Shown here: piece after piece, positions 18,850 to 27,536 of the stretch
Numbering within the stretch: the first letter of the stretch is position 1
Layout of the letters: each line of letters starts with the position of its first letter
Source of the DNA: Bacillus methanolicus
Lineage (GTDB): Bacteria; Bacillota; Bacilli; Bacillales; Cytobacillaceae
DNA length: 64,000 bases
Direction of reading: 5' to 3'
Assembly: GCF_028888695.1 (NCBI RefSeq)
Contig: NZ_PNFF01000001.1
Coordinates: 505,501-569,500 of the forward strand
Made by a program: the position numbers and the translations under genes
The notes under the pieces: generated by a model
What the model was told of the DNA's origin: nothing
Databases searched by the model: none
Seen by the model: only the letters and a program-made list of their open reading frames with translations

Positions 18850-19650
18850 ATGAATGGAGAATTGTTGATTATCGGGGGACATGAAGAAAAGTATAACGGA
18901 GAAGAGATTTTGCAAAAATTTATGGAATTGGCAAAAAAAAATAAGGGTTCGATTGGCATTTTGCCAACAGCCTCAGAAATCCCTGATGAGGTGAGTGCTG
19001 ATTATATAAACGTATTTCGTAATCTTCATGCGGAAGATATCAAAGTATTAAATATAAAGTCCAGAAATGAAGCAAACGCAGAGGATTTTTCTGATACGAT
19101 GTCAGAAATATCAGCCTTATTTATTACAGGCGGAGACCAGAGCCGTTTAGCGGAGATTGTTGGTAAAACAAAATTGTACAATTCAATCATTGAACGGTGG
19201 AAAAATGGGATGGTGATAGCCGGTACAAGTGCCGGGGCATCCATAATGGGAAAATTAATGATTGCTTCTGCGAAAACAAAAGAAAATGATGAAGGTTTAA
19301 AGATTGACATAGAGGATGGATTTGGTTTTCTGAACGCTTTAATTGACCAGCATTTTTCTCAGAGGGCGCGGTTTGGAAGGCTGCTGGGAGCAATAGCGGA
19401 AAACCCTAATTTGATTGGAATTGGCATTGATGAAAATACTGCCATTCTTGTAGAAAACAATAAATTTAAGGTTTATGGAGAGCACCAAGTATTTGTTATC
19501 GACGGTAAAGAAGGAAGTTTAGTTGATTTGGCCATCTCAGAAAGCGGAGGCGAAGAGCTGACAATATCCAATTTTAAATTGCACACACTTACAAATGGCT
19601 TTAGCTTTGATCTGAATACCCGACAACTAATAAACAGAAAAGAGGATTAA
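18850..19650 (+). CDS. cphB: Cyanophycinase
   Basis: Peptidase family S51 exopeptidase that degrades cyanophycin to beta-Asp-Arg dipeptides. The 266-residue protein has the nucleophile Ser127 in AGTSAGAS, preceded by FITGGDQ (residues 91-97), both diagnostic of the family. ATG 18850 follows AAGGTGG. It ends 4 bases before cphA, giving a degradation-synthesis gene pair in one operon. No secretion signal is present, so it acts on intracellular polymer. Dipeptidase genes (isoaspartyl peptidase) that would complete breakdown are not adjacent. Confidence 0.95.
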   Translation: MNGELLIIGGHEEKYNGEEILQKFMELAKKNKGSIGILPTASEIPDEVSADYINVFRNLHAEDIKVLNIKSRNEANAEDFSDTMSEISALFITGGDQSRLAEIVGKTKLYNSIIERWKNGMVIAGTSAGASIMGKLMIASAKTKENDEGLKIDIEDGFGFLNALIDQHFSQRARFGRLLGAIAENPNLIGIGIDENTAILVENNKFKVYGEHQVFVIDGKEGSLVDLAISESGGEELTISNFKLHTLTNGFSFDLNTRQLINRKED

Positions 19651-19654
19651 ATGA

Positions 19655-22291
19655 ATGAAGATCAACCGTGTAAGGTATTTGAAAGGCCCTAATTATTTCA
19701 GTCTCAGGCCTGCCATTTGGATTGAACTGGATATAGAAGAACTTGAATTACTGCCTTCAAATGCTATTCCCGGATTTACTGAAAGACTTTTAGAACTTAT
19801 CCCAAGTTTGAAAACGCATACATGTTCGCTCGGGTATCAAGGCGGCTTTGTAGATCGGTTGAAAGAAGGCACTTGGATGGGACATATACTCGAGCATATG
19901 GCAATTGAACTTCAAGTTCTTGCCGGCATTGATGCTAGACGGGGTAAAACGATTACAAGCAACAAAAAAGGAATTTATTTTATCGCATTTGATTATCAAG
20001 AACCAAAATCCGGACTTCAGGCCTTTAAATCAGCAATGGAAATTATTGAAAAAATATTGAAAGGTCATCGTTTCATTCCAATTCAAAAATACATCTCGGA
20101 AATTTCGGACCTTTATCTTAATAACAAACTTGGACCGAGTACACAGGCAATTTTTGATGCGGCAATGAAGGCGAAAATTCCTGTAGAAAGAATAGGAGAT
20201 GACAGTTTGCTCAGACTAGGAACCGGGTCAAAGCAAAAATTTGTCCAAGCCACGATTACAAGTCAGACTTCTTCTCTTGCCGTTGAGAGAGCCTGTGATA
20301 AACAATTGACAAAGATGATTCTTTCAAGCTGTGGTGTACCTGTCCCTAAAGGGGAAGTTGTTACGTCATTGACTGAAATTTTTAAGGCTTCTGAAAGAAT
20401 CGGTTTTCCACTTGTCATAAAACCGCTTAGAGGCAGACAAGGACAAGGAGTAATTACAAATATTAGAAATAAAGATGAGTTATTTAATGTTGTTAATTGT
20501 TTAGATAAACATGTGAAAGAATTTATTATTGAGCGTTGTTATGATGGAAACGATTACAGGCTTTTAGTTGTTAATCAAAAATTAGTAGCAGCAAGTCTTC
20601 GGAATCCGCCATTTGTGATCGGAAACGGACAGGATACGATTCGGAAATTAATTGAACTTGAAAATGAAAATCCGAAACGCGGAGAAGGGCATGAAAAACC
20701 AATGTCGAAAATTCCGCTTAATTTTACAGTAACATGTTATCTTGAAAAATTTGATTTAACTCTAGATTCAGTACCGGAAAAAGGCCAGATTGTGCAGGTC
20801 GTTGGAAATGCAAATTTATCGACCGGGGGACAAGCAATTGATGTAACGGATGAGGTCCACCCTTCGATAAAAGAAATGGCCATTACAGCTGCGAAAGCGA
20901 TTGGACTGGACGTTGCTGGAATTGATTTTATATGTAAAGACATAACGAAACCGCTAAATCGTGAAGATTCAGTGGTCGTTGAAGTAAATGCTGCACCGGG
21001 AATCCGTATGCACCATTTTCCGAGTAAAGGGAAAAAAAGAGATGTCGGCAAAGAAATTGTCGAATATCTTTTTAAGAGCAGGGAAGAAGCATGTATTCCC
21101 ATTATTTCTGTAACCGGCACGAATGGGAAAACGACGACTGCCCGATTGATCAAACATTTAATCGAAGAAGATGATTTTACGGTAGGAATGGCCAATTCGG
21201 ATGGTGTTTACATTGGGAATCAGTGTATTGATGAAGGAGATTGCAGCGGCCCAATAAGCGCAAGAATGGTTCTAAGCAATCCGATCGTTGAATTGGCCGT
21301 GTTGGAGACAGCCAGGGGCGGAATTCTTCGCGAAGGTCTCGCATTTCGTTATTGTGATGTCGGAATTGTAACAAATGTGAGTGAAGACCATCTTGGACAA
21401 GATGGCATTGAAACGTTTGATCAGCTTGTGAAGCTGAAAAGATTAATCCCTGAAGTTGTTATTGAAGGGGGATACTGTGTATTAAATGCCGATGATCCTG
21501 AAGTGGTGAAAATGGCTGATTATACAAAAGGAAATATCATTTATACGTCTATAAATGCTGACAATCCTTATATAAATGAAGCAGCTAAAAAGGGAGGTAT
21601 AGCCTGGTATCTTGATCATAAAGGGTGGATTGTTCATGTATCGAAAAACGTTAAAACAAAATTCCTGCCTTCCCGGGAAATTCCAATTACGATAAACGGT
21701 ACAGCGAAGCATAATATTGCAAATTTATTGCAAGCTTTAGCTGCGGCACATTCTCAAGGCGTTTCGATCAGTCAGTTAAAAGAGAGAGTCTTAACGTTTG
21801 AACCTGATTTTAAACAGTCTAAAGGAAGATTCAATAAAATAAGCAAAGATGGACGGGAAATTGTTGTCGACTATGCGCATAATGTTGCCGGGTTAATGGC
21901 TATTTACGATACAATTAAAGAACTTAAAAAAAATCGGGTGATCACCGTGCTTTCCGCACCTGGAGACAGAAATAACAATGAAGTCGCTAATTTGGCAAAA
22001 ATAGCTGCAAAGAATTCAGATTTACTAGTTATTAAGGAAGATGGCAATCTGAGAGGAAGGGCTCCGTTTGAAACCGCCGGTATCATGAGGGATGCCGCGC
22101 TGCAGGAGGGAATGGGGACCGAAAATATTTATATTATTAGAGATGAATTAACAGCGTTTGCTGAGGCGTGGGAATTGTCAAGGGAAGGAGATCTGCTCCT
22201 CTTTTCATATGAGGTGTTTTCTAATGTAGCTAAATTTCTTACCATGGTTGATGAAAAGCAAACCATCTTAAACAAAAAAAGAAGCGGTTAA
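19655..22291 (+). CDS. cphA: Cyanophycin synthetase
   Basis: Makes multi-L-arginyl-poly-L-aspartate by alternately adding Asp and Arg with ATP. The 878-residue protein has the CphA N-terminal domain (start MKINRVRYLKGPNYFSLRPA), a central ATP-grasp domain (FPLVIKPLRGRQGQGV; EVNAAPGIRMHHFP), and a C-terminal Mur-ligase-like domain with P-loop TGTNGKTTT near residue 487, DYAHN and LSAPGDRNN. Length is normal. The start overlaps the end region of cphB (4-base gap), and the ribosome binding site would be within AGAGGATTAA. The location between spore coat genes and tgl suggests, but does not prove, a role as nitrogen reserve in sporulating cells. Confidence 0.96.
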   Translation: MKINRVRYLKGPNYFSLRPAIWIELDIEELELLPSNAIPGFTERLLELIPSLKTHTCSLGYQGGFVDRLKEGTWMGHILEHMAIELQVLAGIDARRGKTITSNKKGIYFIAFDYQEPKSGLQAFKSAMEIIEKILKGHRFIPIQKYISEISDLYLNNKLGPSTQAIFDAAMKAKIPVERIGDDSLLRLGTGSKQKFVQATITSQTSSLAVERACDKQLTKMILSSCGVPVPKGEVVTSLTEIFKASERIGFPLVIKPLRGRQGQGVITNIRNKDELFNVVNCLDKHVKEFIIERCYDGNDYRLLVVNQKLVAASLRNPPFVIGNGQDTIRKLIELENENPKRGEGHEKPMSKIPLNFTVTCYLEKFDLTLDSVPEKGQIVQVVGNANLSTGGQAIDVTDEVHPSIKEMAITAAKAIGLDVAGIDFICKDITKPLNREDSVVVEVNAAPGIRMHHFPSKGKKRDVGKEIVEYLFKSREEACIPIISVTGTNGKTTTARLIKHLIEEDDFTVGMANSDGVYIGNQCIDEGDCSGPISARMVLSNPIVELAVLETARGGILREGLAFRYCDVGIVTNVSEDHLGQDGIETFDQLVKLKRLIPEVVIEGGYCVLNADDPEVVKMADYTKGNIIYTSINADNPYINEAAKKGGIAWYLDHKGWIVHVSKNVKTKFLPSREIPITINGTAKHNIANLLQALAAAHSQGVSISQLKERVLTFEPDFKQSKGRFNKISKDGREIVVDYAHNVAGLMAIYDTIKELKKNRVITVLSAPGDRNNNEVANLAKIAAKNSDLLVIKEDGNLRGRAPFETAGIMRDAALQEGMGTENIYIIRDELTAFAEAWELSREGDLLLFSYEVFSNVAKFLTMVDEKQTILNKKRSG

Positions 22292-22299
22292 ACAAAAGG

Positions 22300-22331
22300 A
22301 CTTGGAGTGAAGGGCTCCAAGTTTTATTTTT
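22300..22331 (+). terminator. Terminator of cphB-cphA
   Basis: Eight-bp arms ACTTGGAG (22300-22307) and CTCCAAGT (22315-22322) followed by TTTATTTTT. Confidence 0.88.
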
Positions 22332-22417
22332 GCTTGGGAGTTTTGCAATCTTAAGAAGAATGGGCTCTTTTTTGAGTAACTCAACATATATTGATATGAG
22401 AAGAGGAGGGAACGAGA

Positions 22418-23161
22418 GTGATTAGGATTAGGATGCTTGGTCTTAACAGCCAATCAACGATAAGCAACCTCCGGGGGAAACAAAAAGAAATTTACAATGC
22501 AATTGAGAACAGTCCATTTATGTTTGAATACGATACAGCCAATCAACTATTATTTGAATTAAAAGTGAGAGAAAACATTATTAACGCATCAATAGATCTC
22601 AGCAAGAGCAAGGCTGTCTTTTCATCTTTCAGGACATCAGGCTTTAACCCCGCTTACTGGATCCGCGGAAATCGCGGTTACTTGTTAAGATATGACGTTC
22701 AGCCTGCTGATGCGATAGAAGATATTTTTATCAATAGTCAATATTATGGTTTTGAATGTTCGACAGCAATTGTTATCATTTTTTATAAAGCAGTGCTTGA
22801 ATCGATAGACCGCCGTATATTTAACTACTTATTTCAAAATTTGCTTGTATGGGACTGGAACTATGACCGCGACCTTCAAATCATTACCCTTCCCGGAGAT
22901 GACTTTATTCCGGGGGATGTCGTTTATTTTTATAACCCTGATTTCAAACAACCCATTTGGATGGGGGAAAACGCGGTATTCCTCGGAGATGGCAAATATT
23001 TTGGACATGGAATCGGCATCCGTACTGCTGAACAAATGGTTGAAGCACTGAACACCCGCAGAAGAGAGAATGCCAAAAGAACGGCATATTTATTAGAACA
23101 ATACAGCAGGCTCAACTTTTCAACTTTAGAACGGTTTGCAAAAAATCAACCAACACTTTAA
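22418..23161 (+). CDS. tgl: Protein-glutamine gamma-glutamyltransferase (spore coat transglutaminase)
   Basis: Forms epsilon-(gamma-glutamyl)lysine cross-links in the spore coat. The 247-residue protein has catalytic Cys114 in YGFECSTAIV, the acidic pair partner E113, and the conserved GEN (183-185) and FGHGIG (H197) of the bacterial Tgl family, whose usual length is about 245. GTG 22418 is the start, 7 bases after GAGGAGGG. In B. subtilis tgl is sigma-K-dependent and cross-links GerQ; no consensus sigma-K promoter could be placed here. The stop codon lies inside a 55-bp perfect palindrome. Confidence 0.94.
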   Translation: MIRIRMLGLNSQSTISNLRGKQKEIYNAIENSPFMFEYDTANQLLFELKVRENIINASIDLSKSKAVFSSFRTSGFNPAYWIRGNRGYLLRYDVQPADAIEDIFINSQYYGFECSTAIVIIFYKAVLESIDRRIFNYLFQNLLVWDWNYDRDLQIITLPGDDFIPGDVVYFYNPDFKQPIWMGENAVFLGDGKYFGHGIGIRTAEQMVEALNTRRRENAKRTAYLLEQYSRLNFSTLERFAKNQPTL

Positions 23162-23210
23162 CACTTTAAAGGGGAGCGGGCCTGGCCCGCTCCCCTTTAA
23201 AGTGTTAAAG
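23156..23210 (+). repeat. 55-bp perfect palindrome at the tgl 3' end
   Basis: Two 27-bp arms pair without a mismatch around one T at 23183; the core is GGGCC-T-GGCCC and the outer part CACTTTAAAGGGGAGC and its complement. The tgl TAA (23159-23161) is within the left arm. No T tract follows, so it is not a classical terminator. It shares CTTTAAAG and GGGCC words with the element at 25219-25287. Confidence 0.92.
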
Positions 23211-23231
23211 CAATGTAGAGTGTCTCTTATT

Positions 23232-23269
23232 AAAAAAGGGTGCTTCTCATTTGGAAAGCACCCTTTTTT
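23232..23269 (-). terminator. Bidirectional terminator between tgl and the YjcZ-type genes
   Basis: Fourteen-bp perfect arms (23232-23245, 23256-23269) with A6 and T6 at the outer ends. It ends 5 bases from the stop of the minus-strand miniprotein gene and can also stop transcription from tgl. Confidence 0.9.
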
Positions 23270-23274
23270 CTAAT

Positions 23275-23421
23275 TTAATATTTGAAACATGCTGCTCCTA
23301 CAATGATGAGCAGGATGAATAGTACTACGATCAGAGCAAATGTGCCGCCGTGACCATAGCCGCCATGTCCATATCCAGGCCCATATCCGCATCCATAACC
23401 GTATCCGCCGTAACCGTACAT
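23275..23421 (-). CDS. YjcZ family sporulation miniprotein, copy 1
   Basis: A 48-residue protein with an N-terminal Gly/Tyr repeat ([20 protein letters not shown]) and a C-terminal hydrophobic helix ([19 protein letters not shown]). This is the architecture of the YjcZ/SscA-type sporulation miniproteins of Bacillus, associated with spore assembly. ATG 23421 has AAGGAGG upstream. It lies behind a shorter paralog (23444-23554) and before a bidirectional terminator; the 22-base gap suggests cotranscription. Confidence 0.88.
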   Translation of the reverse strand: MYGYGGYGYGCGYGPGYGHGGYGHGGTFALIVVLFILLIIVGAACFKY

Positions 23422-23443
23422 ATAGTAACCTCCTTATATTACG

Positions 23444-23554
23444 TTAATAATGTCCAAATCCACCACAAAAACAGGACGCACCTATAATAATCAATAAAAT
23501 AAACAGAACAACCAGGAGAGCAAATCCTCCGCCGTATCCGTATTCACCTGACAT
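23444..23554 (-). CDS. YjcZ family sporulation miniprotein, copy 2
   Basis: A 36-residue paralog of the preceding miniprotein: MSGEYGYGGGFALLVVLFIL, then a hydrophobic continuation to CFCGGFGHY. It keeps the FAL(L/I)VVLFILLII membrane helix but has a much shorter Gly/Tyr head. AAGGAGG precedes ATG 23554. It is the first gene of the pair. The upstream 248 bases to the next gene show no clear sigma-E/G/K promoter to me. Confidence 0.88.
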   Translation of the reverse strand: MSGEYGYGGGFALLVVLFILLIIIGASCFCGGFGHY

Positions 23555-23802
23555 ATTTTTAACCTCCTTTTTCTAAGTCAATATATCCTATTCAATTTGC
23601 TTCATTTGTGTTATAGACACCTATCTAAATTAGATATTTTTCTTAGATGAAAGGCTCTGCTAATCATTATTGTTGATCCAACCGATAATGAGGGGTGCCG
23701 TTTGTTTATTTCCATGGAAAAGATTTAGATGTGGTGACAAGTTTAATTCTATGTTAGGGTAATTCGTGTCGCCTAAATCGTATGATGAAGGAGGAAATTT
23801 CA

Positions 23803-24402
23803 TTGAAAAAAGTGATTCTATTGCTAACAATCTTTTTGATGACAATACAATTTTTTCAAATAGATCAATCGAAATCAAATGCCCAAATTCTTGAGAATGT
23901 AAAGGTGTACGAGGTCGAAAAAGGAGACACACTTTTCAAAATTGCTGTAAGGTCTGGAATTTCTGAATTGGAACTTAAACAGGCAAATTTTAAAAAAACA
24001 GACCATATTGCGCCAGGTGAAAAGCTGATTATACCTGAAAAAAAGATTACCGATCATGAACAAGATCTGCTTGCGCGATTAGTCCATGCGGAAGCAAAAG
24101 GAGAGCCGTATGCAGGAAAAATTGCCGTTGCCTTAGTTGTTTTGAATCGAGTTAAAAGCGAAAAATTCCCTGATACCATTCAGGAAGTAATATATGAAGA
24201 TCGGCAATTTGAGCCGGTCGAAAACGGTTCAATTAATCAACCGGCTGATGAAGAATCTAATAAGGCAGTAAAAGAAGCGATTGCACTTGAAGGCCAGGAT
24301 AACGGTTCACTTTTCTTTTTTAATCCTGAAAAAACGAACAGCAAATGGCTTCGTACAAGAACAGTAACAACTGTCATTGGAAATCACCGATTTGCTAAGT
24401 AG
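23803..24402 (+). CDS. LysM and SleB/CwlJ-type (hydrolase_2) cell wall hydrolase
   Basis: Predicted peptidoglycan hydrolase of 199 residues. It has an N-terminal signal/anchor helix (KKVILLLTIFLMTIQFF), one LysM domain (YEVEKGDTLFKIAVRSG through GEKLIIP), and a hydrolase_2 domain with catalytic glutamate in LVHAEAKGEPY and the late SLFFFNPEKT. TTG 23803 is the likely start, with AAGGAGG at 23788-23794; the upstream in-frame ATG at 23782 is before that site. Family members (SleB, CwlJ, YkvT) attack spore cortex or vegetative wall. I cannot say which target applies, although the adjacent genes are sporulation genes. Confidence 0.85.
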   Translation: MKKVILLLTIFLMTIQFFQIDQSKSNAQILENVKVYEVEKGDTLFKIAVRSGISELELKQANFKKTDHIAPGEKLIIPEKKITDHEQDLLARLVHAEAKGEPYAGKIAVALVVLNRVKSEKFPDTIQEVIYEDRQFEPVENGSINQPADEESNKAVKEAIALEGQDNGSLFFFNPEKTNSKWLRTRTVTTVIGNHRFAK

Positions 24403-24412
24403 CTAAAGTAAT

Positions 24413-24440
24413 AAACAACCTCGGCCGGGGTTGTTTTTGT
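24413..24440 (+). terminator. Terminator after the wall hydrolase gene
   Basis: AACAACC and GGTTGTT arms around TCGGCCGG, followed by TTTGTTT. Confidence 0.78.
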
Positions 24441-24515
24441 TTACATACATCATCGATAAAAACATGGTACTCTATAATAAAAAGTATAAAATACAACAGA
24501 AAGGAGCGGTGACAT

Positions 24516-25226
24516 TTGCTTGCACAATTTCTAAAGGATTCCCGTTATACAGTTATTTTGACAGGGGCCGGAATGTCGACAGAGAGCGGTCTGCCTGATT
24601 TCCGATCATCACGAAACGGAATGTGGAACAAGAAAGATCCGAGTAAAGTTGCCAGCGTTGAAGCATTAAACAAAAATGTCGAAGAGTTTATTGAATTTTA
24701 TTATAAAAGAATTAGCAGCCTTAAGGAATGCCAGCCAAATGAAGGCCATTTAATTTTAGCCGAATGGGAAAAAGCCGGTATTATACAAAGTATCATTACT
24801 CAAAATGTCGACGGCTTTCATGAACAAGCGGGAAGCAGGAATGTGGCAGAACTGCACGGGACATTACGATTTGTCCATTGTCAAATTTGCAAGAAAAGAT
24901 ATCCATGTGAAACGTACATTCGCAAAAATTATGCGTGTGAATGCGGAGGTGTGCTTCGTCCTTCGGTTGTACTTTTTGGAGAAATGCTCCCAGAGGACGC
25001 TTTTATGAGGGCAGCGGAGGAGTCCGAAAAGGCGGAATTATTTATTGTACTTGGTTCATCCCTCACCGTGACTCCGGCAAACCAATTTCCTTTGATTGCA
25101 AAACAGAATGGCGCAAAGCTTGTGATCGTAAATATGGAGCCTACTGAATTTGATGTCTATGCAGACTTAGTCATTCATAACCGAAAAATTGGAGAAGTGC
25201 TGCGTGAAGTGAGTTTAGCGCTTTAA
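24516..25226 (+). CDS. srtN: Sir2-family NAD-dependent protein deacylase
   Basis: Sirtuin of 236 residues that removes acyl groups from lysines using NAD. NAD-binding GAGMSTESGLPDFR is at residues 17-30, TQNVDGFH at 95-102, and the catalytic His114 in ELHG. The zinc ligands are C122, C125, C141 and C143. TTG 24516 is the start, behind AAAGGAG with 9-base spacing. The gene is followed by a repeat element and a small unknown gene. It corresponds to B. subtilis SrtN (YhdZ); CobB is the general name. Confidence 0.92.
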   Translation: MLAQFLKDSRYTVILTGAGMSTESGLPDFRSSRNGMWNKKDPSKVASVEALNKNVEEFIEFYYKRISSLKECQPNEGHLILAEWEKAGIIQSIITQNVDGFHEQAGSRNVAELHGTLRFVHCQICKKRYPCETYIRKNYACECGGVLRPSVVLFGEMLPEDAFMRAAEESEKAELFIVLGSSLTVTPANQFPLIAKQNGAKLVIVNMEPTEFDVYADLVIHNRKIGEVLREVSLAL

Positions 25227-25287
25227 AGCATTGAGGGCCAGACCCTCATCCGTTTAAAGCGTTAAAGTATTGAGGGCCAGACCCCTG
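25219..25287 (+). repeat. GAGGGCCAGACCC tandem/palindromic element
   Basis: Two similar units, each TTTAAAGC..TTGAGGGCCAGACCC, at about 25222-25247 and 25253-25285. CGCTTTAAA (25219-25227) pairs with TTTAAAGCG (25253-25261), and GAGGG (25233-25237) with CCCTC (25243-25247). The left end overlaps the last codons of the sirtuin gene and the right end adjoins the next ribosome binding site. Confidence 0.7.
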
Positions 25288-25303
25288 AGGAGAGGTGATA
25301 TAA

Positions 25304-25540
25304 ATGAAGATTCGAAAAACAATTGTAAATCAAAATGAGACAAAAGTGTTTGTGTATGAAAACCGTAAAGAAGAATACACTGTTGCAGCGATTCCTGATC
25401 TGGAATGGTCATGTCTGATTTCTTACAGTGAAACTAGAGAAGAGATTGTTGAAAGGCTGAAAGAATCATTATCAAAAACTTTACACGAGAATGCGGATGA
25501 ACTTGCGGAACGCATTTACGCTTGGACAAGAGAAATGTAA
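25304..25540 (+). CDS. Small conserved-looking protein, unrecognised (78 residues)
   Basis: I do not recognise this protein with certainty. The N-terminal part is beta-strand-like (RKTIVNQNETKVFVYENRKE, then YTVAAIPDLEW). A helical part follows with the charged ETREEIVERLKESLSKTL and ends AERIYAWTREM. The order of a short sheet, IPDL(E) and a helix recalls HicB-type partial RNase H folds, but no HicA partner is present. AGGAGAGGTGA precedes ATG 25304, and the right end of the repeat element lies immediately upstream. It is probably transcribed from the sirtuin promoter or its own. Confidence 0.7.
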   Translation: MKIRKTIVNQNETKVFVYENRKEEYTVAAIPDLEWSCLISYSETREEIVERLKESLSKTLHENADELAERIYAWTREM

Positions 25541-25699
25541 TAAAACTTTGATGACAGTTGTCTTTTATGGGTTTGAAAGACAGCATTGCAATATGCTGAT
25601 GTCAGCGATATGATGGAGTTTATGGAGAATTTTTTATAGGGCTTTGTCAAGCTCCGCATGACATCGAAGGCGTAAACGCTTTTTAGAGAGGAAGACATT

Positions 25700-27283
25700 A
25701 TGGCGAAAAATTTTACAGACGAAGTGCTGTCAAGAAGAACATTTGCAATTATATCTCATCCTGACGCGGGGAAAACAACATTAACAGAAAAACTGCTCCT
25801 GTTCGGCGGTGCCATTCGGGATGCAGGTACCGTAAAAGCAAAAAAGACAGGGAAATTTGCAACAAGTGACTGGATGGAAATCGAAAAACAACGGGGGATT
25901 TCTGTTACTTCCAGTGTGATGCAATTTGATTACAAAGGTTTTCGCGTAAACATTCTCGATACACCCGGGCACCAGGACTTTAGCGAAGACACGTACCGTA
26001 CGTTAACAGCTGTTGACAGCGCAATGATGATTATTGATTCGGCAAAAGGAATAGAAGAGCAAACAATTAAACTTTTTAAAGTTTGCCGAATGAGAGGCAT
26101 CCCGATTTTTACATTTATGAACAAGCTCGACCGGCAAGGAAAAGCTCCGCTAGAGCTGTTGGCTGAGCTCGAAGAAGTCCTTGGCATAGAGTCTTATCCG
26201 ATGAACTGGCCGATTGGAATGGGAAAAGAATTTCTAGGGATTTATGACCGTTTTTACAATCGGATCGAACAATTCCGTGTTGAAGACGGCGAACGGTTTG
26301 TTGAATTGAACGAGGACGGCGAGATTGCAGGCGTTCACCCATTAAAAGAGTCACCTTTGTATGAGCAAACGCTTGAAGAGGTGCTGCTGTTAAATGAGGC
26401 AGGAAACAGCTTCTCCGCTGAACGTGTGGCAGAAGGGACGCTTATTCCTGTGTTTTTTGGAAGTGCGTTAACGAATTTTGGGGTGCAAACCTTTTTGGAA
26501 ACGTATTTAAAATTTGCCCCTGCTCCACAAGCGCGAAACTCAACCGCCGGAAAAATCGACCCTCTTTCCGAACTATTTTCAGGGTTTATTTTTAAAATCC
26601 AGGCGAACATGAATCCCGCGCACCGTGACCGGATTGCATTTCTTAGAGTTTGCTCCGGAAAATTTGAGCGGGGAATGACGGTAAACCTGGCCAGAACAGG
26701 GAAGCAAATTAAGCTTGCTCAATCGACCCGGTTTATGGCTGATGACCGCAGTACAGTGGATGAAGCGGTGAGCGGTGATATTATTGGGTTATATGATCCC
26801 GGCACATATCAAATTGGCGATACATTGACGGGAGGAAAAGAAGTTTTTCAATATGACAGTCTCCCTCAATTTACTCCTGAACTGTTTGTTAGGGTAACGG
26901 CGAAAAACGTCATGAAGCAGAAACATTTCCATAAAGGGATTCAGCAGCTCGTTCAAGAAGGAGCCATCCAGCTGTTTAAAACGGTGAAGACGGATGAATA
27001 TTTGCTTGGGGCGGTTGGACAGCTTCAGTTTGAAGTTTTTGAGCATCGAATGAAAGCTGAGTATAACGTCGATGTTGTCATGGAACGACTAGGTTCAAAA
27101 ATTGCCCGCTGGATCGAAAATGAAGAAGTGGATGAGAACCTTTCCAGCTCGCGCAGTCTGCTCGTCCGTGACCGTTTTGATAGTTATGTTTTCTTATTTG
27201 AAAACGACTTTGCCCTTCGGTGGTTCCAGGACAAGAACCCTGATATTAAACTGTATAATCCGATGGACGGTTCAAATCCATAA
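25700..27283 (+). CDS. prfC: Peptide chain release factor 3
   Basis: GTPase that recycles release factors 1 and 2 from the ribosome. The 527-residue protein has P-loop [10 protein letters not shown] (residues 19-28), the G2 region [18 protein letters not shown] and NKLDR, then the RF3-specific C-terminal domain with [10 protein letters not shown]-type sequence ([15 protein letters not shown]). AGAGAGGAAG precedes the ATG. RF3 is patchily distributed in Bacilli and, to my knowledge, absent from B. subtilis, so its presence separates this organism from that species. It is a single-gene unit closed by a strong terminator. Confidence 0.95.
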   Translation: MAKNFTDEVLSRRTFAIISHPDAGKTTLTEKLLLFGGAIRDAGTVKAKKTGKFATSDWMEIEKQRGISVTSSVMQFDYKGFRVNILDTPGHQDFSEDTYRTLTAVDSAMMIIDSAKGIEEQTIKLFKVCRMRGIPIFTFMNKLDRQGKAPLELLAELEEVLGIESYPMNWPIGMGKEFLGIYDRFYNRIEQFRVEDGERFVELNEDGEIAGVHPLKESPLYEQTLEEVLLLNEAGNSFSAERVAEGTLIPVFFGSALTNFGVQTFLETYLKFAPAPQARNSTAGKIDPLSELFSGFIFKIQANMNPAHRDRIAFLRVCSGKFERGMTVNLARTGKQIKLAQSTRFMADDRSTVDEAVSGDIIGLYDPGTYQIGDTLTGGKEVFQYDSLPQFTPELFVRVTAKNVMKQKHFHKGIQQLVQEGAIQLFKTVKTDEYLLGAVGQLQFEVFEHRMKAEYNVDVVMERLGSKIARWIENEEVDENLSSSRSLLVRDRFDSYVFLFENDFALRWFQDKNPDIKLYNPMDGSNP

Positions 27284-27298
27284 GATAGTCATTTTAAG

Positions 27299-27331
27299 AA
27301 AACAGCCTCTTTTGTGGGGGCTGTTTTTTTT
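27299..27331 (+). terminator. Terminator of prfC
   Basis: AAAACAGCC and GGCTGTTTT arms around TCTTTTGTGGG with an extended T tract (TTTTTTT). Confidence 0.87.
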
Positions 27332-27536
27332 ACAATTACAAAATAAAACAAGAAAATAAAGACTAGGTATATTCTGTAAAGTAATCGAAAGTGTTATTAA
27401 GTGTTTCCCTTCACAATGCTCTCGAAAAACGTTTCATTTGTCAATTTCGTTCAGCTGATTATATGATTGAAGCAGCTTAACATTCCTTTTGAAAAATAGA
27501 TGCAATTTTATCAATATAAAAGTGAGGTGAATGAAC

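Noticed and set aside
22360-22417. Possible sigma-K promoter upstream of tgl
   Set aside because: CATATATTG is one base from the -10 consensus, but no AC lies 16-17 bases upstream.
23660-23932. Minus-strand 90-codon ORF overlapping the wall hydrolase start
   Set aside because: No ribosome binding site at any of its starts and no family match. It overlaps the clear AAGGAGG and signal peptide region of the plus-strand gene.
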